Part shown: positions 41,019 through 53,400 of the stretch, in pieces
Numbering within the stretch: the first letter of the stretch is position 1
Layout: the number at the start of each line of letters is the position of its first letter
Source of the DNA: Parietichytrium sp. I65-24A
Taxonomy: Eukaryota > Sar > Bigyra > Thraustochytrida > Thraustochytriidae
Assembly: GCA_012862575.1 (NCBI GenBank)
Contig: BLSF01000025.1
Span: forward strand, 372,001 to 436,000
Length of the DNA stretch: 64,000 nucleotides
Reading direction: 5' to 3'
Position numbers and translations under genes: made by a program
Notes under the pieces: model-generated
The model's database searches: none
What the model saw: the letters and a program-made list of their open reading frames with translations, nothing else
What the model was told of the DNA's origin: nothing

Positions 41019-43046
41019 TCATGACCATACGCGCAATCTTGCGTCCGACAAATAGCTCGTGTATGGACGACTTGCGATATAGGGGGACGGACAGCTCTGT
41101 ATTCCGCAATTGTAGTCTTTGCAAAGCTCAAGAAGTACGGGGACTACCCGGTCATCTTCGAGCCTCTCAATCGCCATCTTGTTAATCAGTTCAATCCAGC
41201 GAGGTTCTTCGCCGGAAGGCAGCGACAGCCTTGATTTCTGCATTACTGCTTTGTACATAACCGAGGGGTCGTCGCGTGCGTACGGAGCTTTGCCGCGGGA
41301 GAGAAAGTAGAATATGGAAGCGAGATGATAGGTATCCGAGGTGGCGTCACAATGGCGACCAGACAACGGGAGTGCTCTGTGAGACGGTGTCTGCTGGCAG
41401 CCTGCGTACGCCTCTGGGGTGTTTGGCATCATGCACCCTGCCCTCATTTTGCAGCTGTGGCACTGGCACTCTGTCGAGTATTGCGACAGGTCGGATGACC
41501 GTAACTCGAGGCGGAGCTCCTCCTGTGAGCCTTCGTCTTGAAACTTTGGGAGAGCTTCCTGCAGAGAGTCGATATCAATCAATCGAGTGGGAGGATACTG
41601 CTGACCGTTCTGAGCGCCTCCGAGGAAGAATTGCTTTGGGTGATTATCGTCGTAGACGAACACGCCAGCGGGGTGTGTGTGAAACCACTGAAAGATGCAT
41701 GCAATCTGGGTCGCGGACTGTATTTGACGAACTACGCTCCAAGGCCCTTGGTGCCGAAGTTTGTTGACCGACTGTCCCAACGTGTCTAAATCCAAAAACG
41801 GTTGTATTTGAATCACAATTCCTGTTTCGCGGTGGATGCAACTTGCGATCGGAGTAACTACAAGAGGATGTCTTTCTTGGCTACTTACTAAGCGATGGAA
41901 CCCCGAGAACAAGGAATAGAACTTGTGGTCAAAGAATTTGGCTACGACCTTCTCATTTCTGTATCGCCCGGCAAAGAGTATTGATTTCTGCCCTTGTTTC
42001 AACGTCTTAGTCAAGATCAAATCATCCCTGAGATATTCACAACGCCGCGGAAAGGCCACGCGATCGGTAGCATTTTCCTGAGTCGCTTGCAAATCGCAAT
42101 CGATCTGAACGCCTACGACACCACCGCCCTCGCAGAAGTTTCTTTCCAGTCGGCAATCGTTTTGTGTAAAACTCGCGGTTTGGGTCACTTGAAGGACTTG
42201 TTCTGCACTTTGCTCCTCGTCAAATATGATCAAAGTCCTTCCTCCGCTCGAAAGGACCGTCTGTTCAATTCTCTGGGCCGCAACAAACACAGTTGAAGTC
42301 GTAATGACTAGACGGGGATTCTCGCTCTGAATTTGATGTGCAATCCTTTCTATTCGTTTTCGGTTGCTCACTAGTTCCGCAGTCGCAGCGTATTTTAGTT
42401 CGCTTGAGATTTGCGAGACATTCTTTCCTCCATCGGAATTATAAATACTTGGAAGATTTTTCTTGAGCTTGCGTTGTACCCCGTCGGAGCTTTTTCGGAA
42501 TAAATCCAGAATGTTGCTGCGCTTTTCGAACAGCCGCGACACACAAGCGTCCGAATCTTCCCCGATCACGACTGTAACTTCCTCGGCGGAGAGTCTTTGT
42601 CCGGTCCACTCCAATACATCGCGTGCTGCGGCGGAGGCCACTTTGACAAGCTGGTCGCGAGACACCACGTTGGCGTCCGTTCGTTGGCCAGCTTCGCATA
42701 TAAAGGATGTGCTCGGTGACCGCCAATCGTCCAGCACCTCTCCGACAAATTCATTGGTTTTCTCCACGTTCCACAACAACAGCACTGCGTTTCCCAACAC
42801 CACAATAGACGCGAACACTGCGAAAACAACTTTTCTTTTACAGCAGTTGAACGCTTCATTCCGGTTGGACATGCCCCCCTCCAATAACTTGCTGCTTGGA
42901 GGCAGCAGCTCCGTGCGCTCCGGACGGATCTGTGTCACGCTGTGATTTTGACCGGGGGCCATTGTGCGCCACCTGCTGCTCGGCTCAGTTTCAGACTCGT
43001 TGTCTTGCGGGTCTGTGGGCCTGGTCGCTGGAGAAGCAAGACGCAT
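41019..43046 (-). CDS. Type II membrane protein with POMK/FAM69-like secretory kinase fold
   Basis: This is 675 residues from the ATG at 43046; other ATGs downstream (MAPGQNHS, MSNRNEAF) are possible starts. One membrane helix at about 72-92 (VVFAVFASIVVLGNAVLLLW) after a basic KRK predicts a short cytosolic tail and a large lumenal part. The C-terminal third looks kinase-like. There is a candidate ATP-binding Lys370 in EKVVAKFF, a catalytic-loop-like VYDDNHPKQFFLG (Asp466/467), and a metal-binding RLIDIDS in place of DFG. The pair D-x-P-x-QF and D-x-D is the pattern of secretory kinases such as POMK and FAM69/DIPK. A Cys-rich stretch (TECQCHSCKMRAGC) follows. A Golgi/ER kinase or pseudokinase acting on glycans or proteins is inferred. 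The N-terminal lumenal region (about 100-330) is unrecognised. Confidence 0.7.
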   Translation of the reverse strand: MRLASPATRPTDPQDNESETEPSSRWRTMAPGQNHSVTQIRPERTELLPPSSKLLEGGMSNRNEAFNCCKRKVVFAVFASIVVLGNAVLLLWNVEKTNEFVGEVLDDWRSPSTSFICEAGQRTDANVVSRDQLVKVASAAARDVLEWTGQRLSAEEVTVVIGEDSDACVSRLFEKRSNILDLFRKSSDGVQRKLKKNLPSIYNSDGGKNVSQISSELKYAATAELVSNRKRIERIAHQIQSENPRLVITTSTVFVAAQRIEQTVLSSGGRTLIIFDEEQSAEQVLQVTQTASFTQNDCRLERNFCEGGGVVGVQIDCDLQATQENATDRVAFPRRCEYLRDDLILTKTLKQGQKSILFAGRYRNEKVVAKFFDHKFYSLFSGFHRLVSSQERHPLVVTPIASCIHRETGIVIQIQPFLDLDTLGQSVNKLRHQGPWSVVRQIQSATQIACIFQWFHTHPAGVFVYDDNHPKQFFLGGAQNGQQYPPTRLIDIDSLQEALPKFQDEGSQEELRLELRSSDLSQYSTECQCHSCKMRAGCMMPNTPEAYAGCQQTPSHRALPLSGRHCDATSDTYHLASIFYFLSRGKAPYARDDPSVMYKAVMQKSRLSLPSGEEPRWIELINKMAIERLEDDRVVPVLLELCKDYNCGIQSCPSPYIASRPYTSYLSDARLRVWS

Positions 43047-46000
43047 CAGTGGCGACGAGACGGTGCGCTTTGTCCAGTTGCTTGCTTTATTTGGCTCAGA
43101 GCTCACACATGAGTACGAACTCACCAATACTCACCACCTTCCCCAATGTGCCTCTCAAAAGCCAATCAAGAGTCCCTTTTTCTCTGAAACCCTCACAGCC
43201 AGGTGTGCACGTGCTGATCACCCCAAGGTCTATCTATGGTGGGCTACCCGTATCGATAGTAGAGCCACAAGGTCGACTGTTCGCTTCTGCAAGCTTTGCT
43301 TTCCTCAGCAATCCATAGCAATCCAATGAAATAATTACAGTTACTTCGAAACCGACTTACTGCATGCCGTGACGAGAGCTGTAGTGTGGTTGATGCTCAC
43401 AACAATAAGGAGACTATATATTGTTCACCATACGAGGAGTGCGACATTATGCAAGTCTGATAGAATCCACCTTGGGTATTGTGCATTCCGTGCATTCCCG
43501 CAAAATAGGGAACACTACATCATTGTGAGTAGGCGTTAGTTAATACTTATAACATCCGAGATAGTTCATTTACGGGCCTCTCTCCGAGGACTATACGCTT
43601 CTACTACGCCGATCATTCAGTCTTTATATGCACCTGTGCAGTTCTAGTCCTGTATATAGTCAGTCACTCGTCAGTTTGCTTCTTCAGAGACATCCTTTGG
43701 GCTTCTTGGGAGGGGCGCTCTCGTTCTGGAGCACCAGAGCCGAAATGCTGACTTATACAACTTCCCTGGCAGATTTCTCCAAGATCAAAGGTGGTCTTTC
43801 TTCGCAACAACCATCGGACAGCGAGCGCTCGGGAGAAGAATTGACAGTGAAGCTGAGATTTGTTTTGTCATGACCATATAATATAGACTATACTACTGTT
43901 AGTCATCAGTCAGTGCGCGCACAACCTAACCAATCATAGTGGAAGGCCTTAAGCCATGGTAAAGCATCTCTATGTAACTGTATGTATACTATAGTATGTC
44001 TACATGCACATTTCGAAGAGAACAGTGGAGCCGATAAGGTTGACCCAAATACTGGGACTCTAGCTAGGACTGCTGGGACCGTGACTAATAACAGGCTAGC
44101 TCTTTACATCCAGTCAACTCTGTGTAAATTCGCAACCAGTAGCCAATAATTGTAATTATGTTGGAGTTGCCAATAAAAGTAATTTTCTCTTCCCGGTTCC
44201 CCATTTTCAGTTGGTTCTCCGCGCTTAGCCAGTGGCCGAATGTAGACATGAATCAAATGGAAAGGGCTAACATAGTTTTGGTAGGCCTAACGACATCGAA
44301 TTTGAGCGTTTTTTGCGACGAGTGTATACATCTTTCTTTTACAACTAAATGCCAGAAACGGGTTCGAATAGATAGAACCAAGGTTGAGCAGTGAGTGGCC
44401 AGCGCTTACTCTGACTGACGGAGCGAAAATAAGAGTTTGTTGAACTTTGATCCTTGTCGCCTTGAAAGATTTGCGATTTCACAACGAGCAATCTGTTTCC
44501 GAAAATCAATTACCCTCGCAGAGCCAACTAAGATGCTTCTCTGTCAATTCAAATCAACAAGANAAACGTAATAGGGAAGGCATCAATTGAGCCTCTAGCT
44601 AGAGAAAACTCGCGGGCTTGGGATGGGTGCCTGTTTATTCCGAGCGATTTGTTCGTTTATCTGTCGTTCACAACATTTCACTTTTTAGATATGTGGGTTA
44701 TTTGTGGGGGCATATGTACCGAAGATTACAGTATTCCTCTCGAGTCTTTGCAAAGCTCAATTGGACGATCGGGGTATGAGAAGGCATCATATCAATTTGT
44801 AAGTTTTGCGAGACAGGCAGCCATGTGTGCGTTCCAATCCCTCGCCACTTTGTTACAAATCTGTCTCCCGCAACTTCCGAGTGATACTCTACGGTTTGAA
44901 GCGTGCAAGTTCTACTGAAATTGACTGGAAGATGCATACCTGCTAGCCGAATCCTGTTGCGACAGCGATTTGGATTGCTGCCCTGGTCGTCTTGGTCATG
45001 GTATGAAGACTGGTTTCGCGATGAAGTTCATTCGGTTAGAAGCTTCCGTGTCATAAAGCAGTTGCAGATTTGTGACGCAAACGTGTTTAAAACCTTTCAC
45101 TTGGCGAGTCCTCTCTTCACTGTACAGGTACGGTCTTCTGGTCGATGAGGCCGCGAGTCCCAAGTGAGGTTTCTGCCCCAGTCTCCTTGGCCACTGAGTA
45201 TGTGGTGTAATGCGGTGTCATTGAGTACTTGCAGTTTTCAAAACGCAAACGTGTGTAAAACGTTTAAAATTGCCAGGGGTTCCGCCGAGAGGGTCTTCTG
45301 AATTCTGCTTACTATTCAGTTACCAATACGGTCTCCGAGCCGATCAAACTATGTGAACCGAGTGAGCCGTTTTATTTGATGGACCCCGAAAGCTTCTAGG
45401 GATTGATTACTGCATGAGGAAATTCACCAAAGGACAGTGAAACTTGTTGTTCTTGTTGCTTGGTCTAGTCCTAGTCTTCGCTCCGAGAGAGAGACAAGAT
45501 CGACAGCTCCAACGTTTCGGAGTATGCCAACGCTGCACAGCCTCGCACAGTGTCTGGGAGCCTTCACCTTCCATTCGGAACCTGCATCATTTGACACGAT
45601 AAGTTTAGAACAAAAAAAGGCTCAGAAGTTTAGAGCAGGCCTGTACCTCTTGAAGTACCCAAAAGATCCCGGGTAATCACTGCTTTGTCATTTGGGCACA
45701 GTTCACCCGAGAGTGTCTCTCGCCATCGTACTAGTATTGGTATATCATAAGAATGTCATGTCATGACTTGGTGTGGGGAAGAGAAGGGCTTGCCGTTCCA
45801 AAACCGCGTCATTGATGGAGTCCGCAAAACCAAACCTTTTTTTCTAAAACTGCAGCGACCTCGGCACCACACTCACCACACTGGATCTTGGCGCCGGCTG
45901 ACGCAAGGACATCTAGGGCTGTGGGATCTCAGTCTGCTCACACTCAGGCTCTGCGTCATGGTCACGGTTAAAGAAGTTGTAACGGCAACATGGGACAATG

Positions 46001-49000
46001 CTATCATGCCTCCATGGATCCTGTGGTGAAGTCTCACCCTCCCAAAACTCCTTTGCCGTGAGAGCCGTGAGTGGGACTGACTGGGCACGCGTCAATTACA
46101 GTCTGAAAACTGCAAGCTATTTGGATCAACAATATTGGGCTGGTTGTCTCCTCTGGCAACTGCGGCGCTCCTTTGCTCCTGCGCTCCTCCGAAAATCGGA
46201 AATTGGGGAAGTTGACAACATCTGCTGACAGCGGCCCAAGCCAACAGAAGAAGGCAAGTAGTTTCATTCTCGGTAAATTGCAAAACCAATGCAACGAATC
46301 TTTTTGACGAGAAAACTCCAATCCAAGAGTATCTATCTACGTAGATGACCACTTGTTCAGTGCGGAACTAGTGTTAGTAGCTATTAAGAGTGTTCCATTT
46401 CTCTCACAGCCTCCTTCTCTATCAGTTTGTCTATCTGTCATTCGCACACTCTTCCTAACTCCGTCCAAACTAACTAGTGATGGTATGGCCGTGAGAGCAA
46501 AACAGTACAAGGTTGTTACCTCAGGCCACGCGACCTCTCGCTGAAATTAGGAGTTGTGCAGTTTTTCCGACAAGACTCGCTCTCTGCCTCAAACCTGCGT
46601 AGGCAATAATCGCTTCTATACTCTCCCATAGGTTAGGCCAACTGCTCTCCCGCAATTTTCGGCAAATCATGATGCTGAAGGTGTGCGACTTTGTCACTGT
46701 CAGCAGTGTCATCGGTGTGCATGATTTGTTGGCTTGAGGAAAACAGCTCTACTGGTAGCTATTAAGAAGACTACTTTTTTGTGCGGTTGTCAGCACCTGA
46801 CAAGGCTGTGGAATTCGTCCAGGAAGGCTCGATCACAGTGAAAGCTCTTCTGAAGATCATTTTACAGTCGGTGCGACTCGAAAAAAGAATCACCGGAAAG
46901 TCACCAGTACCACTCAGTGCCGGTACAAGAATTTGTTTCCACCCGCGCTGTGCTTGGAAATGTTGGCAAAATTCGATCTGGATGATCTGGATACTCTCCT
47001 CGAAAGACTAATCCGAAGCCTTTTTCGCGGGAAACTGCGACGGAGAAGAAGGAAGAAAATTTCCCAAATTTAACCAAAGTCCCAAACCTGCGCTGGTTAG
47101 GGTTTGGGCTTTTGCTGTTTTGTGAGCATTTGACGTGATTGAAAACAATGTGGACACTGGGAAATCTCAGCATGTGGAAACACCGCATAGTGCGCCCTCT
47201 CGTGACTTTTGAGCCCATCGTTCCGTTGTTTGCTATCCGGTCCACTCCAGCGTTTGGTCCAAACGAATCATTGAAATGTGGAGGGCAAAGACACACCGCC
47301 AACACAGCGTTGGGCAAAGCTCTGCGTCGTTTTGTCGTTTTGTTTATTGTTATCCACGGAGTCGTGAATAGCGAATGAAAAGGATAGTGTGCGATTGTAA
47401 AACTGCGCTGTTCGCGTCACGAAAGAGTTCTAAACCCCTACTATGTAGAACATTAAGTTATATAGTGTAGCATAGAGGGAATCGGAATTTGCAGAGGGAG
47501 GTGATTCAGTTAAAGTGTACTTAACGACAGTGACGCGAGAGATATAAATTCTAGCTGTAGGCTAAAGTGTGATTTCTAGCCCTGTGTGAGCTCCATGTAT
47601 GTAGTAGGTGGTAGCTAGGAAAGATGCTTCGAAATCGTCTGTTGTCGAAGTCATTGTCAAATCTATCGAAAGTGCTGTAGTCTCACACCATCCGAATTTA
47701 CAGTCGTGCAAAATTTTCCTATTTCCGCATCACAGGTGGTATCACAGGTGCTTAATCGCAATCAGAAGGAAATGTCTTCTTCCAGGACGTTTCACCTCCC
47801 TATCGTAAACACTAATTTTCCACTACCAACCCAAAAATAAGACTGTAACCGTAACGGTGAATTGGGTCTCCTGACCGGATTTATTTCTTAGTTTTCAGAA
47901 TTCAGAACACATTCAGAATTTTCAGTTGGTCTACACATGTTGCGATCAAAATTCAACGAATGCACAGCAGTGGATGTGAATGTCAGTGCACTGGCCGGAT
48001 CCGTGTCACGGAAGCAATGGAGGCTTCATTTCCAACTCGGATTTGGTGGATGAAAGGCCTAGAACAATCTACCCGGCATCCGGTCGTGCTGCCATCACAA
48101 CGAATTTCTGCGAATTAGGCTTGAAGTTCGGGATAAATTCGTCGAGCCAAAACAAGGTTTCGAACACTGTCAATCAATTGAATTAAGACTGTTCCGCTCA
48201 CAGCGAGAAGTTTTTCGCGTCCGCATGGCGTGCCGTTCTCGTTGCTAAATTTGGCGGATCGATCAGTGGAATGGTCTCCAAAATGAGAATCTCGTCACCT
48301 GTGTGGCGTAATGCTCCATTACGGCACACTTGGCACTTAGCAGTACTAACGCCGCTGGCCTGCATCGCCCTCTCCCCGTATTCCCTCGCACATCCTTCCT
48401 GCGTCCGGGCCGGATGGGTTCAAAGAGCTGAAAGAGCTGAAAGAGCGAAACGTGCCGAGAGGCTTACAGTGCCAGAGAGTTATGTACCAACTAACATGTA
48501 AGTTGTCTACCTTAAAAGTATTTTAGTGTCTATCCAGGCACACGTCCCAGTGCTCAAGCACTTTCTACCGCCTTGCTCACTGTATGCTGTGGACTGCGAC
48601 TAAAATTGGTAGCCACCGCAATGGCTCGCAAAGTGCACAAGTTTGTGAGGGCACACGCTCCCTCATACCCCCTAGGTAATGATCGTAGTAACTAGCAACT
48701 CATACCCACATCTCAGTAATACCAGTGCATTGATTAGCGCCTGACTCAAGCCAATCTAGCTAGGCTCTAGAAGTCGCTGTCCCTTTAATTCTAAGCACCC
48801 TTTTACCTGGGCTATTGAGAGCTGGATGAAAGAACAATTGTTGTTGCGGTTACGAGTGCTCTTTAGTGAGGCGTCGTTAGCTTAATTTAAGTATCTCTCT
48901 CTATATCAGTGTGGGGTACTGGATATTGGTGCCCTAGTGGTGCAGAAGTCCAGCTTTTAGTGAATCTACAAGGAGATCTATCTTCACAAACAGACAATCG

Positions 49001-50419
49001 GCTGTGATCTGAACAGCAATCTCTTAGAGCTCCCGGGTCGGAAGACACGGGCGCTCTTCTGCAAGGGGGTTTGCTCGCTCACACTCTTAATTCCTGCAAT
49101 TCCTGCGACCAAGCCATAGTTGCTAATGAGGAGTGCAGAACTGCATCTGCGCCTCCTTCGCCCGAAATCTGAATGTGAAATCTGAACTCTGCGCGTGTAC
49201 TCTTAGTCGTGCATGGCACCGACTAAGGAATGCTTTGTGTGTATGTTGCATTGCTGTGAGAACCTCGCCCCTCACAATCTCAGGAGGGCTGAGCAGTCGT
49301 AGATGAAGTGATACGGAGGGTTAGTGCATTGCTTGATGTAACAGAAATCGAAGTTAGAGAGAGTAACAAAAATTTCCACTTGGTTGATTGATGATTGACT
49401 GATTGATTTCAATTGATTGAATGACAGAAAGAAGTAAGGGAGGAATGGAAGAAAGAGCAAGAGAAATTTGTGCAGTTCGTCCGGGAGCCAAAAAGGTGAG
49501 TTGGCTCTTCCGGGCTCGGCTGATTTGAGTAGCACCCTATGCTCTCCTCAGTACCAAGTTCTGTGTAGCTCAGAGGAGAAAAATATGGGCGAACTTGCGC
49601 GCGAACGAATCAAAGACGGGGCGATCAGAAAACAAAATGTTTCGGAAGCGCCCCAACTGCACATGCATTGCACATGCACTGCATGAAATGGATGGTTTCG
49701 AGAGACTTGGGCAGCTGCAGTATGGTGGCTGTTCACGTTCACTGTGTAATGCGAAAATGTTGGGCTTTCTCCCGACTCATAGGGGTGTGCTAAGGTTTAT
49801 GACGTGAGATTCTATTCCCCTTCACTGGTCTCACTGTCTCCGGTAGCACAGTTCGTGCAAAGGTACTGGTGCAGTGAAAAGTTTTCCCGAGAGGAGAGCT
49901 GCGCATCTTTAGAGCCGCCTGCCTACGCGCGCAAGTCAGCAGGGAGATTTTTCGTGATCGTTTTTCAGTTTGCCAGATAACCTACTCAACACATAGGTTC
50001 GTATAGGACGCAAATGAGAGCAGCAGCTTTGCAGTTTGAGATGTCTGTCCTAGTGCGCCGCCTAGCGGAGTTGTTAAAGCTAATTAGACACACTGATAGC
50101 GATGTGGTTCAATGCAAAATTGCGGTCAAAGTCGCAGGGCCAGGCGTAGCAGAGACCTAGCTCTTCGACCGAAAGGCATCGATTCTACGCTCTCGCTGGG
50201 CATTTTATCTAGCAGCAAGCAGTCCGTGATTTTCCAGGCACCAGACCCCAAACGAACACGGAGCGCCAAGAGCAAGCGGTTGGCTTGTTGGACTTTCTGC
50301 ACTGGTGTCGTTGGATTCGTAAAGTCTTTGGGCGTGGCTCGGAGTCGTTTTTGCTTTTTGATTAAACCGGCCGAGTCTTTCGCAGTTTCTTTTCGTGTTT
50401 TTTTTTCTCGTTTCCAAAC
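43047..50419. other. 7.4-kb gene-poor region
   Basis: No gene is supported here, in contrast to about one gene per 2-3 kb elsewhere. Frames are all short and unrecognised; the largest, on the minus strand at 46901-47317 (138 codons), matches nothing I know. The base composition is more A/T-rich than the coding parts. One ambiguous base (n) occurs at 44563. Contents include CTAGCTAG at 44060-44067, 44595-44602 and 48766-48773; TGACAGTGA-type motifs at 43842-43850 and 46694-46702; a TCAGAATTC patch at 47897-47924; and a possible diverged duplication around 45060-45330. The last 300 bp hold the ATPase promoter and leader. Confidence 0.6.
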
Positions 50420-53400
50420 ATGGCAGACGCAAAGGCGGAGGGTGCAGAGGCACCAACCGTCCACTTCCACGTGATGGAAGTAGAGAAGGTGGCAGAGCAC
50501 TTTCAAACCGACCTGAAAGCAGGCTTGACCACCGCAGAGGCCGCCATGCGCCTTGAGAGGGACGGCCCCAACGAGCTCACGGAGAAGAAGAAGCGTACTA
50601 TCTGGCACAAAATCTGGGACCAGCTTAACAACGTCCTTGTCTTCATCCTCATTGTGGTCGCAGTCATCTCTGCAATCAAGGGTGGCTTGGCTGTCGGCGT
50701 CGAAGGTGAAGAAGAGGATGTGACCACCGCATTTATCGAAGTGGCCCTCATCCTTGGAGTCATCATCCTCAACACTTACATCGGAATCCGCCAGGAGGGT
50801 AGCGCCGAGAAATCGGCAGAGGCTCTCAAGGCGATGCTTTCCTCGGACGCTCTTGTCATTCGCGATGGGAAGCGCATTTCTGTTCCTGCCCGTGAACTCG
50901 TGGTCGGTGACCTTGTTGTCCTCGGGCTCGGAGACAAGATCCCTGCGGACCTTCGTCTTACCGAGGTAAGCAACCTTGCTTCCCTCGAGGCCGCGCTCAC
51001 CGGAGAGTCTGTCCCAATCGACAAGCGCACGGAGATCATCTCGTGCGAGAACGCAGCCAATGTACCGCTCGGAGACCGCAAGAACCTTGTCTTCTCCGCC
51101 ACTCTCGTCAAGCAAGGTGAAGGTCTTGGTATCGTTGTCGCCACTGGAGACAATACCGAGATCGGAACCATCAACAGTCTTGTATCCAAGGTTGAGAAGA
51201 AGAAGACCAACGTGCTCAAGCAAATCGACATGGTTTCTAGGTGGATTGCCATCTTTGTGTGCATCACCGCCGTCGTTACCTTTCTGGTTTCCTACCTGTA
51301 CACCGGTCAGGAACCACTCGATGCAGTCAATACTGGTCTCGTGACCGCAGTGGCTATGATTCCTGAAGGTCTCGCAGCTATTGTGACTTTGACGTACGCA
51401 TGGGCCGTGAGTAATATGGCTAAGCACAACGCTATTGTTCGAGTGCTGCCAGCAGTTGAGACTCTCGGAAGTGTGACTGTGATTTGCTCCGACAAGACCG
51501 GGACGCTTACGATGAATCTGATGTCTCTGGTCGCCTTTGTGACCTCTACCGGACGCTTCCGTGTGGACGCGAACGCAACTTCCCGAACCCCAGGTAACTT
51601 TGTCCGTGACGACAGCTACCTTCGCGAAGCGAAGACGGATGGCAAGTCTATTAGTGAGGAACAGCCTGCCTCTTTCACCGCAGAGTCTGACGTCAAGATC
51701 AGCGAGTCTGAGTTGCCTGTACCGGTTGCCACGACCGTGAAGCCTGCCGAGCCAGAGTCCGAAAACACTGGAATCAAGAACGGTGCTTCGCCGGATACCG
51801 ATTTCATCCGCTCAATGCTTTCCACTGGTGTCTTGTGCGCTGATTGTGAGCTTGGTAAAGATGGCGGCCGCGATGGTGAATCCGGAAACCCGACTGAGAT
51901 CTCGATTCTCCGCGCTGCATACTTTGCGAACGTCGACCACGATGCGCTCCGTCAGCAGCAGCCACGCGTCAACAAGGTTCCTTTTAGCTCAGAGTACAAG
52001 TTCATGGCCACCATTCACCACGCCAGTGCAGCTGTTGACGGCACCGACGAGGGTTACGTTCTTCACGTGAAGGGTGCTATTGATCGCTTGATGCCATACG
52101 TCGCTTACGAAGCTCGTGGAGGCGCGGTTGGAGTGGAAAACCAGGACCCTGTACGCAAGGAATACTGGCTTGAACAAGCCGAGGAGATGTCTTCGCACGG
52201 CCTCCGTGTTCTTGCTCTTTGCCGCACCATCGTTCCTGCCGACTCTGTTTCCTCCAAGGATAAGCTCGACGCAAGCTACATCATGGACCGTACCGAGCCT
52301 TACCTCACCATTGTTGGGCTTGCCTGCATTTTGGACCCTCCTCGCCCAGAGTGTGTCGATGCTATCAAGGAAGCGCACGGGGCCTCTGTTCGTGTTGCGA
52401 TGATCACCGGAGACCACAAGGCAACCGCTATCGCTATCGGCAAAATGCTCGGAATTGTTGATGCTGAGCACCCACATGCTGTAACCGGACCTGAGTTGGA
52501 TGAAATGAGTGACCAGGACCTTCGTCTCAGCGTTATGACCCACAACGTGTTTGCCCGTGCTTCCCCAGAGAACAAGCTCCGCATTGTCAAAGCCCTTCAA
52601 GCCCAGAAACAAGTCTCTTCCATGACTGGTGATGGTGTGAATGATGCTCCTGCACTCAAGGCTGCCGACATGGGTGTTGCTATGGGTAAGGAAGGAACAG
52701 ATGTCGCTCGTGAAGCTGCTGAGATGATCCTGGCCGACGATAACTTTAGCACCATTGTCAAGGCTGTTCGCGAAGGCCGTGTTGTGTGGGACAACTTGCG
52801 CAAGGTACTGCTCTTCAACACCCCTGTCAACAATGCACAAGGTATGACCGTGTTGTTTGGTATGATCTGCGGCCTTCCGTACTCTCCTCTGACCCCAATT
52901 CAGGTGCTCTACTGCAACTTGATCTGCGCTGTCACTCTCGGCTTCGTTCTCGCTGTCGAGCCTGCTGAGCCTGGCATCATGAACCTCCCACCTCGTCGCC
53001 CGGGCAAACGCCTCATCGGTCGTTACCTATTGTTCCGCATCTTCTTTGGAACCGTCGTTCTCGTTGCATCTACTGTAGGTGCAGTCTTCTGGGTTCGTAG
53101 CATGGGCTATGACACTGATATCAACGATCTCGACCAGTACCGTAGTATCACCGCTCTGACGGATGAAACCGCCTGTGCCAGCGAATCCTTCAACCCCAAC
53201 TATGATGGTATTTTGAGCGTCCAAAACCCAAGTGAAGTACCGTTTATGCTCCGCAATGTTGACGGTGGAGACCCCATTTGCTGCCCATACCCATTGGAAT
53301 CTGGAAGGGATGAAGGTGTGTACGTGTGCCCAAATGACTTCGGACGCAACCTTGTCCGCTCTCAGGCTTCCAACACTCTTACTCTCTCGGCTATCAGTAT

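Noticed and set aside
44355-44385. GGGTTCGAATAG resembling a tRNA B box
   Set aside because: No matching A box or acceptor stem upstream, and the T-stem does not pair.
46901-47317. 138-codon minus-strand frame in the gene desert
   Set aside because: No motif, and composition is like the surrounding non-coding DNA; kept only as a note.
50126-51427. 433-codon minus-strand frame opposite the ATPase
   Set aside because: It mirrors the strongly codon-biased ATPase gene and has no recognisable motif; other minus-strand frames at 51989-52840 and 53027-53884 are shadows of the same kind.
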